Shown here: one piece after another, positions 18,466 through 26,618 of the stretch
Layout: each line of letters begins with the position of its first letter
Numbering within the stretch: position 1 is the stretch's first letter
Source of the DNA: a virus
Reading direction: 5' to 3' (one strand)
Length of the DNA stretch: 50,966 nt
IMG/VR virus record: IMGVR_UViG_3300036785_000671
Coordinates: 1 to 50,966 of that record
Position numbers and translations under genes: made by a program
Notes under the pieces: model-generated
What the model was told of the DNA's origin: nothing
What the model saw: only the letters and a program-made list of their open reading frames with translations
Databases searched by the model: none

Positions 18466-18771
18466 ATGAGCACTCCAGTTGCTGGAATGGCGTCACAAAC
18501 ATCGGCAACTCCCGGTGTTCCCACTAACGCAATAGCACCGAATCAGTCCGGTGGCTATATTGTCAATCCACTTGCGCCAGCAGATCAAGGACTTGCTGCG
18601 GCTGAAGTGCTATACGTCAGTCAAGTTGGTGCTGCTGATACGAGTGCTAACAACGTGACTGTAGCTCTTCAACCAGGGCAGTCGTACACAGTAATCCCGA
18701 ATACGACCACACCGGTCAGTGTTGCATCTAACAGTGCGAGTCATCAGTTCACCGCTGTTCAATGGGCTTAA
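18466..18771 (+). CDS. Stand-alone beta domain related to the wedge protein N-terminus
   Basis: A 101-residue protein with a GGGGTAAGAT-type leader and ATG at 18466. Residues 26-100 (GGYIVNPLAPADQGLAAAEV, then LYV, a PGQSYTVIPN turn, SASHQFTAV) match residues ~40-112 of the 15369 wedge protein in order and spacing, so it is a copied or freed domain. It may decorate fibres or cap a fibre trimer. No signal peptide or membrane segment. Function otherwise unknown. Confidence 0.6.
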   Translation: MSTPVAGMASQTSATPGVPTNAIAPNQSGGYIVNPLAPADQGLAAAEVLYVSQVGAADTSANNVTVALQPGQSYTVIPNTTTPVSVASNSASHQFTAVQWA

Positions 18772-18772
18772 A

Positions 18773-19327
18773 ATGGAACAGGTCGTAGCCCCACGTGAAT
18801 CTGTCCTTGGTTCAGGAGCGGGTGGTCCGCTTACTGCGCCTACACAATGGAATGCATTTCAAGGATATATTCAGTATTCTTATGGGGTTGTGATTGGAAA
18901 TCCTACTGGCGGTAATAAAGGGAACGGAACATTAAATCTTGATAATGGCCTTTATCTAGATGGAGTTATTGTAGATCTTACCAAATACCTTCTTCTTACT
19001 GGCGGCACGTTGTCTGGGAAATTGACTCTAGCTATGGATCCTACTAATCCATTTGATGCTGCCACAAAGAAATACGTTGATGCTCAAATCGTAACTGTTA
19101 ATGGAAATTTTGCCAGTTATCTTCCTTTAGTTGGTGGTACGTTGACAGGACCATTAACTCTTCCTGCAGATCCAACTACTGATTTTCAAGCTGCTACGAA
19201 AATATATGTAGATAATAAAACTTCTAGTTTAATAGGAATAGCAGATGCACCGAGTGATGGAACTACCTATGGTCGGAAAAATGCGGCTTGGGTGAATGCT
19301 TCCCTAATTGATGTAGGAACCTACTGA
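18773..19327 (+). CDS. Tail fibre protein with collar-type repeats
   Basis: A 184-residue protein from the ATG directly after the preceding stop; a GTG start at 18719 would overlap the previous gene by 53 nt and adds unlikely sequence. Two tandem ~35-residue repeats (LLLTGGTLSGKLTLAMDPTN then AATKKYVD; LPLVGGTLTGPLTLPADPTT then AATKIYVD) are the trimeric shaft repeats of phage fibres. They are followed by IADAPSDGTTYGRKNAAW, a common fibre-tip phrase. It likely forms a short trimeric shaft between baseplate and receptor-binding tip. Confidence 0.7.
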   Translation: MEQVVAPRESVLGSGAGGPLTAPTQWNAFQGYIQYSYGVVIGNPTGGNKGNGTLNLDNGLYLDGVIVDLTKYLLLTGGTLSGKLTLAMDPTNPFDAATKKYVDAQIVTVNGNFASYLPLVGGTLTGPLTLPADPTTDFQAATKIYVDNKTSSLIGIADAPSDGTTYGRKNAAWVNASLIDVGTY

Positions 19328-20457
19328 TGGTTGCTAAAATTCAAATTCTTCGTTCTGTTACACCCGGTAGTCGTCCTTCTGGAAAGACGTATGGCGAACC
19401 ATATGTCAATTTTGGGGATAATCAGTTTGGGGTTTTTGACTCAAGCAACGTAGCACGTGACCTTATTGGTGTTCCGTATTTTTCAGCAGCACTTTCTTAT
19501 ATTCAAGGAGCCACGGTTAATTATCAAGGGAAACTTTATCAATCTATTACGTCTGTGGCGGCAGGAGCGTGGAACCCTGCGCAATGGGCTCTCGTCGTAC
19601 AGCAATTTTATGTTGATAGTTCTGTAAATGCTTTTTGCCCGCAGAATTGTCGATTTATTTGTACCGGTACAACAACAACAAATCTTTCACCGTTCAATGG
19701 TAGTAAGATAAAGATAAATGGTGCCTATTATGATATACCTGCCTCTGGTATTCAAGCTGTGAATACTAATCTTATGATAAATGGAGTAGGTGGAAGAACT
19801 CTTGCTGCAAGTGCTCCCTATTATGTTTTTGCCTTCGCTACTGGACCTACTACTATTGGTCTTGATTTTCGAACAACTGGTGCTGGAGGTTATGCTCATG
19901 TTATGTCGTCTACGCCTGGAAATTTAGGCGTCGAAATTATGTGTAATACCGATGGCTCAGGCAAAAATGACGGATATACTTTTGTTGGATTGATTGTTGC
20001 AAGTTCCGCAAGTCAATTTAGTGATACAGTAGGTACTAGACAGGTTCTTTCTTGGTATAACAGAAGACCTAAATCATTGCTTGGACCTGCTATTGGAGCT
20101 GTTAATACGACAGCAACAGGGGCACAAGAACTTTCTCCTTCTCAACGTCAATATTTCTTAAACTGGATAAATCAGGATGTTTATTTAGGAGTAATAGGAT
20201 ATTCTTATATAGATACGGCCGGACAAGCTACTTTTATTCAAGTATCATCTGACGGAGTTATTCTAACAAATCCATTCCCATACAATACTCATGCAGCAGT
20301 ATCATATGCTAATAATTTGAGTTTTGGTCAATGGATGGATGGTACTGCTGCTCCATTTGCTAGTGAACTTGGCCTACACAGTAGTTCTATTGTTGGTGCT
20401 GTAACTGGTGGGACTGGAACTTTTAATGTGCGTCAAACTGGGATGATATTCGGGTGA
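19327..20457 (+). CDS. Minor tail / fibre protein with carbohydrate-binding-like module
   Basis: A 376-residue protein starting in a TGATGG overlap. The N-terminus (IQILRSVTPGSRPSGKTYGE ... NFGDNQFGVFDSS) is a short fibre module; residues ~57-92 (YIQGATVNYQGKLYQSI ... WNPAQW) resemble CBM5/12-type chitin-binding modules with three aromatic positions. The rest is Gly/Thr/Asn-rich beta structure without a recognised domain. It probably contributes to host recognition. Confidence 0.5.
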   Translation: MVAKIQILRSVTPGSRPSGKTYGEPYVNFGDNQFGVFDSSNVARDLIGVPYFSAALSYIQGATVNYQGKLYQSITSVAAGAWNPAQWALVVQQFYVDSSVNAFCPQNCRFICTGTTTTNLSPFNGSKIKINGAYYDIPASGIQAVNTNLMINGVGGRTLAASAPYYVFAFATGPTTIGLDFRTTGAGGYAHVMSSTPGNLGVEIMCNTDGSGKNDGYTFVGLIVASSASQFSDTVGTRQVLSWYNRRPKSLLGPAIGAVNTTATGAQELSPSQRQYFLNWINQDVYLGVIGYSYIDTAGQATFIQVSSDGVILTNPFPYNTHAAVSYANNLSFGQWMDGTAAPFASELGLHSSSIVGAVTGGTGTFNVRQTGMIFG

Positions 20458-20461
20458 TACC

Positions 20462-20731
20462 ATGGCTGATGTAGTAATAGGACCAACCTTTGGACAAGAA
20501 TTAATTGCTGCTGGACTTGGAGGCTGTTCTGCTAGCTGGATGGAGAATGGTACTTTCTATAATCGTGAGTTGCTTACAGACGAGCAGAATATAAAGTTAG
20601 ATGAGGTAATTGCGGCTCATGATCCCACTAAACCACCACCACCTACTATACTAGATAGACTAGAGGCTAGGGTTGAACAACTTAGTGCAGAAGTTGAAGA
20701 GTTAAAAGGCAAACGTAGAAAGAAAGACTAA
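20462..20731 (+). CDS. Small tail-associated protein with C-terminal coiled coil
   Basis: An 89-residue protein between fibre genes. Residues 1-55 (VVIGPTFGQELIAAGLGG ... LDEVIAAHDP) form a compact domain known from uncharacterised phage tail-region proteins. After a PPPP spacer, residues 64-85 form a heptad coiled coil (ILDRLEARVEQLSAEVEELK) ending in a basic tail. Its stop overlaps the next start (TAATGG). It may be a trimerising connector or fibre assembly factor; the function is not known to me. Confidence 0.5.
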   Translation: MADVVIGPTFGQELIAAGLGGCSASWMENGTFYNRELLTDEQNIKLDEVIAAHDPTKPPPPTILDRLEARVEQLSAEVEELKGKRRKKD

Positions 20732-21246
20732 TGGCTGCTGTCATCAAGATTAAGCGTCGTGTTGGCTCCTCCGGGGTGCCAACTTCGTTAGCTGAAGGTG
20801 AACTGGCATTCCAAGATCCCGGCGGTGGTCCAGCTAGTCTCTATATCGGCACTACTCCAGCAGCAGTAATGACTCTTGTCAGTGCTACTCGGCAAGTTGA
20901 AATTGCCGGGGCACAGACTATTACAGGAACAAAGACGATTGCTGTTGCTGCCTTCAAGTTGACAGGAGGTGCGAATACCAACATTCTTTCTACTGATGGT
21001 GCAGGTAATCTAACATGGACCGCAGCCCCTGGAGGTGGAATTACAGCCGTTTCCCATGACACAACGATGACCGGTGATGGTAATGCTACTCCGCTTAGTG
21101 TGATCAAGCTGGCGACGGCACGGACCATCGGTATCACTGCCACTGGTGGAACAACGATTACGCAAACTCCAGCATCCTTTGATGGTAGTGCAAACGTGTC
21201 TATTAGTGGATTCGAAATTACTGGTTTGGATGGAGGAGTGTACTAA
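20731..21246 (+). CDS. Fibre/head-fibre-like protein
   Basis: A 171-residue Gly/Thr/Ala-rich protein. It opens with IKIKRRVGSSGVPTSLAEGE and LYIG, the phrase that starts many phage fibre and head-decoration proteins, and contains AGAQTITGTKT, LSTDGAGNLTW and a terminal TASFDGSANVSI-like segment. These are beta-spiral shaft motifs. It probably forms a thin fibre at the virion surface. The exact attachment site cannot be read from sequence. Confidence 0.6.
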   Translation: MAAVIKIKRRVGSSGVPTSLAEGELAFQDPGGGPASLYIGTTPAAVMTLVSATRQVEIAGAQTITGTKTIAVAAFKLTGGANTNILSTDGAGNLTWTAAPGGGITAVSHDTTMTGDGNATPLSVIKLATARTIGITATGGTTITQTPASFDGSANVSISGFEITGLDGGVY

Positions 21247-21461
21247 TGGGTGATCCTATTTTTGTTAGTAATGAAGCAGAGTCGGAAGAAAAGCCGACTT
21301 ATATAGTTTCCAGGTTAGTTGCCGGAGAAATACCTCCAGAAGAGGTAGTAATACCAGATGAGCCAGAAAAAGTTCCAGAAGATAGGCCAACTTACATCGC
21401 TTATAAGGTGGAAGAAAAAGGAACCAGAGGAACTGGAAGCGACGATAACCCACCATCCTAA
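21246..21461 (+). CDS. Small acidic hypothetical protein
   Basis: A 71-residue, Glu/Pro-rich protein beginning at an ATG that overlaps the previous stop (TAATGG). It has an internal repeat: EKPTYIVSRLVAGE at ~15-28 and DRPTYIAYKVEEKG at ~46-59. No domain recognised. Its 3' third overlaps the 21358 frame, so one of the two ends may be wrong. Confidence 0.5.
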   Translation: MGDPIFVSNEAESEEKPTYIVSRLVAGEIPPEEVVIPDEPEKVPEDRPTYIAYKVEEKGTRGTGSDDNPPS

Positions 21462-21585
21462 TGGTTTAATCGTACTTCAATTAAACCAACCTCTACAGAG
21501 TATCTTCCTTAGTGCAGAGGAAGCTTGTGCTATCGCTAAGGCTCTTTTAATAGAGGCACGTAGGGTCAGGATAGCAAGGTTATGA
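21358..21585 (+). CDS. Small hypothetical protein overlapping the acidic gene
   Basis: A 75-residue frame whose C-terminal half (LIVLQLNQPLQSIFLSAEEA, then IAKALLIEARRVRIARL) looks like a genuine folded helix-rich segment. It extends 124 nt beyond the overlapping gene and ends in an overlap with the next gene (TTATGAAATGG). The ATG at 21358 has only a weak GAGG upstream and gives a 104-nt overlap, so the true start is uncertain. No family recognised. Confidence 0.45.
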   Translation: MSQKKFQKIGQLTSLIRWKKKEPEELEATITHHPNGLIVLQLNQPLQSIFLSAEEACAIAKALLIEARRVRIARL

Positions 21586-21956
21586 AATGGTTAAATCACG
21601 AAAAAACTGAGACCTGGGTCATCTACTTTATTCTAGTGGTGGTGGTCCTGATAGTACTCGCCGCCATTGGATACATGGCGGGACGCTGGTATATCGAACC
21701 TAGTCAGGCTCAACAAACTCGTGTTGATCTCTATGGTAATGTACCACTCGATGCTATTTTGTTACCGATTGATCGTAAGGCACTCGATGAAGCTTACCAT
21801 GCTCACCTCATCAAATTATGGACCGTTTGGCTTACTGATGGTGCCAAGGATTCGTCACGCTTTCGTAATGGATTGAAGATTGCTCGCGGGGCTTATCACG
21901 AAGCAATAGAGGCTCTCACTAAACGTGAACAGCTATTGAAAGAACAGGCAAAATGA
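21582..21956 (+). CDS. Membrane protein of the lysis cassette (i-spanin or holin candidate)
   Basis: A 124-residue protein with one N-terminal transmembrane helix (residues ~13-37, VIYFILVVVVLIVLAAIGYM) followed by ~85 hydrophilic, helical residues ending in a charged coiled-coil-like tail (TKREQLLKEQAK). Its stop overlaps the endolysin start (ATGA). The topology, membrane anchor plus periplasmic helix, is that of an inner-membrane spanin; a pinholin-like role is less likely with so long a soluble part. A lipoprotein that could act as outer-membrane partner is at 48194, not beside it. Confidence 0.5.
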   Translation: MKWLNHEKTETWVIYFILVVVVLIVLAAIGYMAGRWYIEPSQAQQTRVDLYGNVPLDAILLPIDRKALDEAYHAHLIKLWTVWLTDGAKDSSRFRNGLKIARGAYHEAIEALTKREQLLKEQAK

Positions 21957-23512
21957 AAATAGTCATATCATCTGGCCACGGAAAATACATTCGTGGAGCC
22001 GAGGGTCTCATCGATGAAGTCGATGAAGCCCGCAGAGTGGTTGACCAGGTGGCAGAAATCCTTATCACTGCTGGAGTGCCGACTGTAGTATTTCATGATA
22101 ATACTAGTGATGATCAGGATGAAAATCTTAAACGTATTGTCGATTACCATAATGATCAAATACGTGATCGAGATGTCAGTGTACATTTCAATGCATATTT
22201 AGATGAAGGTGAAACAACTCCTGATCCAAAGGGCACAGAAGTCTGGTATAAGACTCAAAATGCCTTAGCTGCGGAGGTAAGTGATTCTATTGCTGCTCAC
22301 AGTGGTCTCAAAAACAGAGGTGCTAAACCCACGGATAATTTGTATTTTCTAAATGAGACGGATGAAGCTGCCATTTTAATCGAAGTTTGCTTTGTGGATA
22401 GTCAAGCTGATTGTGATATTTATCGTGGGCGATTTGAAGATATTTGCTTTGCTATTGCAGAAAGCATTTCTGGAGAAACCATTTCCGGCAACCCTGATCG
22501 TCCTGAAAAACCAGAACGTCCACCAGAAGGGCCGGACCATCCACCGACTGCACCAGAAGCTCGGCGTACATTGGAAGAAGGTGATGAAGGTGAAGATGTT
22601 GCGGAAGTACAGCGTATTCTTGGTATACCTGATGATGGGGACTTTGGTCCTGCCACAGATTCTTGGGTTGCAGCGTTTCAAGCTGCATGTGGTCTTGATG
22701 ATGATGGTGTGGTTGGGCCAAACACATGGGAAGAATTAGATGATCTTGATACTAGAATGGAACAAGGCTTAGACGGCATTAGTGAAGAACTTGCTGTAAA
22801 GATTAATACTTTGGTCGAGCGTTCTGGGCTTGCAAATTATGAATGGGATGATCGGGGTGAGCCACCTCCCGGTTACATTGCCGGGATGGCTAAGACATAT
22901 GCTCTTGCAGTAACTCTATACCAAACTGGTAATCAGCCAATCTGGATTATGGGGAAGGCCGAGACTGGTGATTCTGATGACGATGCGTTAACATGGTATC
23001 ACAAAAAATTTGCAGATAAGGGAATGAAGAATGATAAGGATGGTATCGACACGTTGCGGCATTTATTTGTGATGATGATTGGTTTGGGGATGCGTGAAAG
23101 TTCTGGTAACCATTGGGAAGGCCGGGACATGTCTGCCGACAATGTTGAAGCTGATACATGCGAAGCCGGGTTATTTCAAACGTCGTGGAATATCAATACA
23201 TGTTCGGATACAATACCTCGGCTGCTAAACGAGTATTGGGAAGACCCGAATGGATTCCAACCTACCTTTACTCATGGACTTTATCCTAATGCAAGTCAGC
23301 TAGATTGCTATGGAACTGGCGATGGAGCACGTTACCAATTTCTAGCACGATTTTCTCCAGCGTTTCATGTTCTTGTTACCGGTGTCGGAATGCGTTTGCG
23401 TGGTGGTGAAGAAGGCCATTGGGGACCAATTCGACGAGGTGAGGTTGATATAGTAAAAGAATTCGATGATCTTTTAATGGATGTTGAACGGTTAATGGAT
23501 ATAGAAGTCTAA
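21953..23512 (+). CDS. Three-domain endolysin (amidase, PG-binding, transglycosylase-like)
   Basis: A 519-residue lysin. Residues 1-170 are an N-acetylmuramoyl-L-alanine amidase (Amidase_3): VISSGHG with zinc-ligand His 9, a following Glu, VHFNAY, and ILIEVCFVDS with the catalytic Glu. A Pro/Glu linker (~178-205) leads to a PG_binding_1 domain (~207-265: GDEGEDVAEVQRILG ... DGDFGPAT ... FQAACGLDDDGVVGPNTWEE). Residues ~275-500 carry a lysozyme/transglycosylase-like domain with MRESSGNHWEG, where the Glu would be catalytic, and EAGLFQTSWN. Amide bonds and glycan strands would both be cut. It has no signal peptide, so release needs a holin. Confidence 0.8.
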   Translation: MKIVISSGHGKYIRGAEGLIDEVDEARRVVDQVAEILITAGVPTVVFHDNTSDDQDENLKRIVDYHNDQIRDRDVSVHFNAYLDEGETTPDPKGTEVWYKTQNALAAEVSDSIAAHSGLKNRGAKPTDNLYFLNETDEAAILIEVCFVDSQADCDIYRGRFEDICFAIAESISGETISGNPDRPEKPERPPEGPDHPPTAPEARRTLEEGDEGEDVAEVQRILGIPDDGDFGPATDSWVAAFQAACGLDDDGVVGPNTWEELDDLDTRMEQGLDGISEELAVKINTLVERSGLANYEWDDRGEPPPGYIAGMAKTYALAVTLYQTGNQPIWIMGKAETGDSDDDALTWYHKKFADKGMKNDKDGIDTLRHLFVMMIGLGMRESSGNHWEGRDMSADNVEADTCEAGLFQTSWNINTCSDTIPRLLNEYWEDPNGFQPTFTHGLYPNASQLDCYGTGDGARYQFLARFSPAFHVLVTGVGMRLRGGEEGHWGPIRRGEVDIVKEFDDLLMDVERLMDIEV

Positions 23513-23527
23513 CCACAGGAGGCTTAA

Positions 23528-23689
23528 ATGCGAGATAAGGACAAGGTGCGAAGAATTCTTAACTACCCTGCGGGTGAAGGGCAACCTCCATCATTGGTAG
23601 CTGTTGGAACTCCTGCGGCTGTTCTTCAGCAAACTATTCCACTGAAACCACTAGAAGAAAAACCTGTCGCAGAAGAGGAAAAAGAATAA
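23528..23689 (+). CDS. Small hypothetical protein
   Basis: A 53-residue protein with a strong AGGAGG ribosome-binding site six bases before its ATG, 15 nt after the endolysin stop. The sequence (MRDKDKVRRILNYPAGEG ... LEEKPVAEEEKE) is basic at the front, hydrophobic in the middle and acidic at the end. No family recognised. The stop overlaps the next ATG (TAATG), so the two are probably translationally coupled. Confidence 0.6.
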   Translation: MRDKDKVRRILNYPAGEGQPPSLVAVGTPAAVLQQTIPLKPLEEKPVAEEEKE

Positions 23690-23895
23690 TGCCATACACA
23701 ATCAGTAACCGGGTGCCTGCGCTTCTAACAGGTCCCCTAACTCATAAGTATTTTTCTAATCCTACTTCTAGGTTTCTATGGGTAAATGAAAAACCCTACG
23801 TTAGCCCGAATTGGAGTCCAGGTCAGCTAACGACTGCTAAAATGCGGGTAAACACGGCTAAAATGCCCATTAGGAGGGTTAACAGAGCCCTTTAA
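23689..23895 (+). CDS. Small basic hypothetical protein
   Basis: A 68-residue protein, last gene of the rightward tail/lysis operon, coupled to the previous one by a TAATG overlap. It is basic (many Arg/Lys in the C-terminal third) and aromatic in the middle (YFSNPTSRFLWVNEKPYVS). No domain recognised. The downstream gap of 74 nt separates it from the convergent leftward genes. Confidence 0.45.
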   Translation: MPYTISNRVPALLTGPLTHKYFSNPTSRFLWVNEKPYVSPNWSPGQLTTAKMRVNTAKMPIRRVNRAL

Positions 23896-23969
23896 ACGGG
23901 GTTGCAGTGCCACTAACCCGCACGCTATGGGGTACGGTATACCCCCCACTTCAGCTAAATGTGGGATCT
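23896..23969. other. Convergent intergenic region with hairpins
   Basis: The gap between the rightward tail operon and the leftward replication operon. It contains a 6-bp hairpin (GGGGTA at 23929-23934 with TACCCC at 23940-23945) and a second inverted repeat (CCCAC 23945-23949 with GTGGG 23961-23965). Neither is followed by a T run, so these may be weak bidirectional terminators. Bases 23901-23917 are a perfect 17-bp copy of 30248-30264. Confidence 0.4.
23901..23917. repeat. 17-bp repeat, copy 1
   Basis: GTTGCAGTGCCACTAAC occurs here and again at 30248-30264 in the same orientation, both times close to operon or gene boundaries. A 17-bp exact match is unlikely by chance in 51 kb. Function unknown. 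Confidence 0.6.
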
Positions 23970-24434
23970 TCAGTTAAGTTTCTTGGTAATAGGAAAGAAG
24001 TCCGCAAATCGGCCAATACTCCTCGTTGCGTCATGAACTTCAAACTTTTCTAGCCGAGTAATTCCTTGGTCTCTATTAATCTTAGCATCACAACCAAACT
24101 TTTCACCAGTTCTAAATTCTATTTGTACGTTCACAATTTCCCAGGCTTGAGGATCATGGGGTGAAATGCTACTAGGTAATTCAGAAGTGATTCCTTGAAT
24201 TATTTTGGTTCTAGCCTCTGCCATATAGATTACAACATCTGGTTCTGAGTTCTTTACTAGGTCTTTAATTCCCTGAGCAACTATTTCCTTATGTGCGATG
24301 TTCTGATAATAGACAGGAACTGCAAATCGTTTGTCATCTTTAATCAAAACAACCATCGGTTTGACTACTTTTTGAATAGCAAACATCGCACTTATTAGAC
24401 TGAGTTCTTGGTCTACAAACTCACGAGGGTCCAT
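23970..24434 (-). CDS. Hypothetical protein
   Basis: A 154-residue protein and the last gene of the leftward operon. It overlaps the 3' end of the HTH gene by 14 nt. The middle has alternating strands and helices (KPMVVLIKDDKRFAVPVYYQ ... DVVIYMAEARTKI ... IVNVQIEFRTGEKFGCDAKI), suggesting a compact alpha/beta fold. I do not recognise it. Context is helicase and nuclease genes, so a role in DNA metabolism is possible but unproven. Confidence 0.55.
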   Translation of the reverse strand: MDPREFVDQELSLISAMFAIQKVVKPMVVLIKDDKRFAVPVYYQNIAHKEIVAQGIKDLVKNSEPDVVIYMAEARTKIIQGITSELPSSISPHDPQAWEIVNVQIEFRTGEKFGCDAKINRDQGITRLEKFEVHDATRSIGRFADFFPITKKLN

Positions 24435-24693
24435 ACTTATATCCTTTTTTTATATCTTGGGCATAGGCCCAATCCCGCCATTTCTTATAAAGAAGATATG
24501 GAGCTTGATGACTCAAGCCTAATTCGTCACCTATTCTCCGCCAACGCATATTTTCCCTGTCTCTTAAATCAATGATCTTAAGAATTAGAGTAGGATTACT
24601 AGGTTCGAAAGCAATTTTACGACCCTGAGGTCCTTTACGCGGTCTAAAGCCACCAGGAGCTTTACGATCGGGCACCATTTCTACACTAGCCAT
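24421..24693 (-). CDS. Small helix-turn-helix protein
   Basis: A 90-residue basic protein. Residues ~35-75 (LILKIIDLRDRENMRWRRIGDELGLSHQAPYLLYKKW) contain a helix-turn-helix of the homeodomain/resolvase type, with 'W..I...LGLS...' typical of the turn and recognition helix. The front is Lys/Arg/Pro/Gly-rich. It overlaps the helicase 3' end by 13 nt. It may be a regulator or a DNA-structure-binding cofactor for the helicase. Confidence 0.5.
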   Translation of the reverse strand: MASVEMVPDRKAPGGFRPRKGPQGRKIAFEPSNPTLILKIIDLRDRENMRWRRIGDELGLSHQAPYLLYKKWRDWAYAQDIKKGYKYGPS

Positions 24694-26168
24694 GATCTAT
24701 ACTCATCTCCTTGAAGGGTGGAACTAATAGTGATTTTCTTGCGCAGTGTTTTGATTAGCTTTTCATCTATTGTTCCACGAACCCGCAGGTCAATGTAGGT
24801 CACGGATCTAGTTTGACCTATACGATGTGCTCTATCCTCGCTCTGCTGCCTATCTTCATTGTCGAAACTGTTCGCATAGTATATTACCACATTACAGGCT
24901 GTCCAGGTATTCCCAAATTTTCCTACGCTTTGGTTACTCACGATGAATCTACATGTATCATCACGCTGAATCCGTCCTCTAGCCTCAAGACGTTCATCTA
25001 ACGACGTTTCTCCCCAGAAGCTGGCTGTACTTTCGGGACCGAATTCCTTGTGAAGGCGGTCCCGAATTTTTTCTAATGCTCGCGGCCATGGGCACCATAT
25101 GATTGCTTTATCAGAAGTTTGATGTAGTATTTCTACAACAGCATCAACCCGGTTTTCTGGGATATCTTCTACATTTCCCATTTCTGTTTTAACGTGTCCA
25201 CATAATATGTGTTGAAGCTTGCCTAATTGGTCAAGCTTCTGGGTAGGACTAACAAACTCACCACTAGCAAGCTCAGCCATAGCTATATCACGTACAGAAT
25301 TGTATATTCGTTCTTGTTCCGGGGTCATTTCTACATCCCAGAACTGGTAAATCTTGGGTGGTAAATCTAGAACATCTTTCTTCAATACCCGGTAGCTGTG
25401 TGTCATAATCTTTTGATTAAGTTCATCTAAATTACGATAATCAACTATGATAGTAGGCTTCCTATAAAACTTTCTATGGACTTCATCCATAACTCTACTG
25501 GCAGCGGGCCGGAAGTCTATTTGTTCTGTGATTGCATACCGGTTTCTAAATCCCCAAAAAGTCTTCTGTCCTATAATTCGCCAGTCCAAATACCGGTATT
25601 GAGTGTACAGATCCATCGGGCTTTCTGGAGCTACTAGTCCACTCAGTATACGACGGGCCACGAATTTGTCTGATAATTCATCTAGAATAAACTCGGTTCG
25701 CTTTGCACTTTCATGGCAGATAGTGGTCGATTCATCTATAACGCCAATGACTTTATGATCTTTAATAAATTCTAATAGATATTCACGTGCTTTACCTTCC
25801 CGGTTAAGGGCTTCAATATTCATTGTAAGGAATCGTGGACTCTTGGCATGAAGTAAATTTGCTTGCATCTGTCGGTGCGATGTGTTAGCACCACTCCGCC
25901 AGTAACCAATATTGAAAAATGAAAGTGTCTCTGGAGGGATCCACAATGTAAGTTCACCCGGTTCTTCTTCTGTACCTATCCAATTTAGATAGCACCCTTT
26001 CGGTGCTAGTATAACCAGATCCTGGGCTGTTCCGGCGGTAATTCTTGCCAGCCAATCGTCTATTATTGGCCTGGATTTACCTGTGCCTTGTTCCATCAAC
26101 AAGGCATAGACGTCGTTATCCTTCAATAATTTTGCAGCAGTTTCTTGATGTTGATAAGGTAGTTCCAT
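24681..26168 (-). CDS. SNF2-family DNA helicase/translocase
   Basis: A 495-residue superfamily 2 ATPase. Walker A is EQGTGKS (residues 26-32, Lys 31), Walker B/DEAH-like is VIDES (143-147, with Ser in place of Ala), and motif VI is QSEDRAHRIGQ (442-452), diagnostic of SNF2 proteins. The C-terminal RecA-like lobe carries AIIWCPWPRALEKI and FIVSNQSVGKFG. Phage SNF2 proteins are thought to remodel DNA-bound proteins or branch structures during replication and recombination. The neighbouring PD-(D/E)XK nuclease 9 nt upstream is a common partner. Confidence 0.9.
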   Translation of the reverse strand: MELPYQHQETAAKLLKDNDVYALLMEQGTGKSRPIIDDWLARITAGTAQDLVILAPKGCYLNWIGTEEEPGELTLWIPPETLSFFNIGYWRSGANTSHRQMQANLLHAKSPRFLTMNIEALNREGKAREYLLEFIKDHKVIGVIDESTTICHESAKRTEFILDELSDKFVARRILSGLVAPESPMDLYTQYRYLDWRIIGQKTFWGFRNRYAITEQIDFRPAASRVMDEVHRKFYRKPTIIVDYRNLDELNQKIMTHSYRVLKKDVLDLPPKIYQFWDVEMTPEQERIYNSVRDIAMAELASGEFVSPTQKLDQLGKLQHILCGHVKTEMGNVEDIPENRVDAVVEILHQTSDKAIIWCPWPRALEKIRDRLHKEFGPESTASFWGETSLDERLEARGRIQRDDTCRFIVSNQSVGKFGNTWTACNVVIYYANSFDNEDRQQSEDRAHRIGQTRSVTYIDLRVRGTIDEKLIKTLRKKITISSTLQGDEYRSWLV

Positions 26169-26177
26169 CGTAGTTTA

Positions 26178-26618
26178 TTATAGCATGGCTGGTCTTGGAG
26201 TTAAACCCTTATGAATTATTTCATGGATTTCTTGAAAGTTCCAATTCCCAGGTCCTCCACCCCAACATGTTGCATGAACTCCTTCTAACCCATTATAAAA
26301 CAGGGCATCTGCTTGATCCCCATTCATAAACCATAGCTCATCTATCCCTTCCCATTTTTTAGCATTAGGAATACGTCGAACAGCAATCCAAGCACTTGCA
26401 CCATATCGGCAACGACGCATAAGCCATGCAACTTGAAATGAAGTGATATTTACAGCGTATGCATGAGTTCGTTTAAATTCAATCCAACCTTGTTTTCCCC
26501 AAGGGCTGCAAAATTCACTATCAGGAACTCCTGTAGATACTCCAGCAGTTTCAATAGATGTCCATTGATACTGAGGTAGTCCTAATCGGAATTCTTTTCT
26601 AAGTCCACCATCTTTCAT
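26178..26618 (-). CDS. PD-(D/E)XK nuclease, VRR-NUC-like
   Basis: A 146-residue protein. Residues ~28-52 (GVSTGVPDSEFCS ... KQGWIEFKRT) have the G-x-P-D ... E-x-K signature of VRR-NUC / Holliday-junction-resolvase-like nucleases: Asp 33, then Glu and Lys in IEFK. A conserved Gln (SFQVAWLMRR) follows, as expected. It likely cuts branched or flapped DNA. The ATG overlaps the exonuclease stop (ATGA), so the two are co-translated. Confidence 0.7.
   Translation of the reverse strand: MKDGGLRKEFRLGLPQYQWTSIETAGVSTGVPDSEFCSPWGKQGWIEFKRTHAYAVNITSFQVAWLMRRCRYGASAWIAVRRIPNAKKWEGIDELWFMNGDQADALFYNGLEGVHATCWGGGPGNWNFQEIHEIIHKGLTPRPAML

Noticed and set aside
24813-25001. + strand frame within the SNF2 helicase
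   Set aside because: Opposite to conserved helicase motifs; no promoter or ribosome-binding site.
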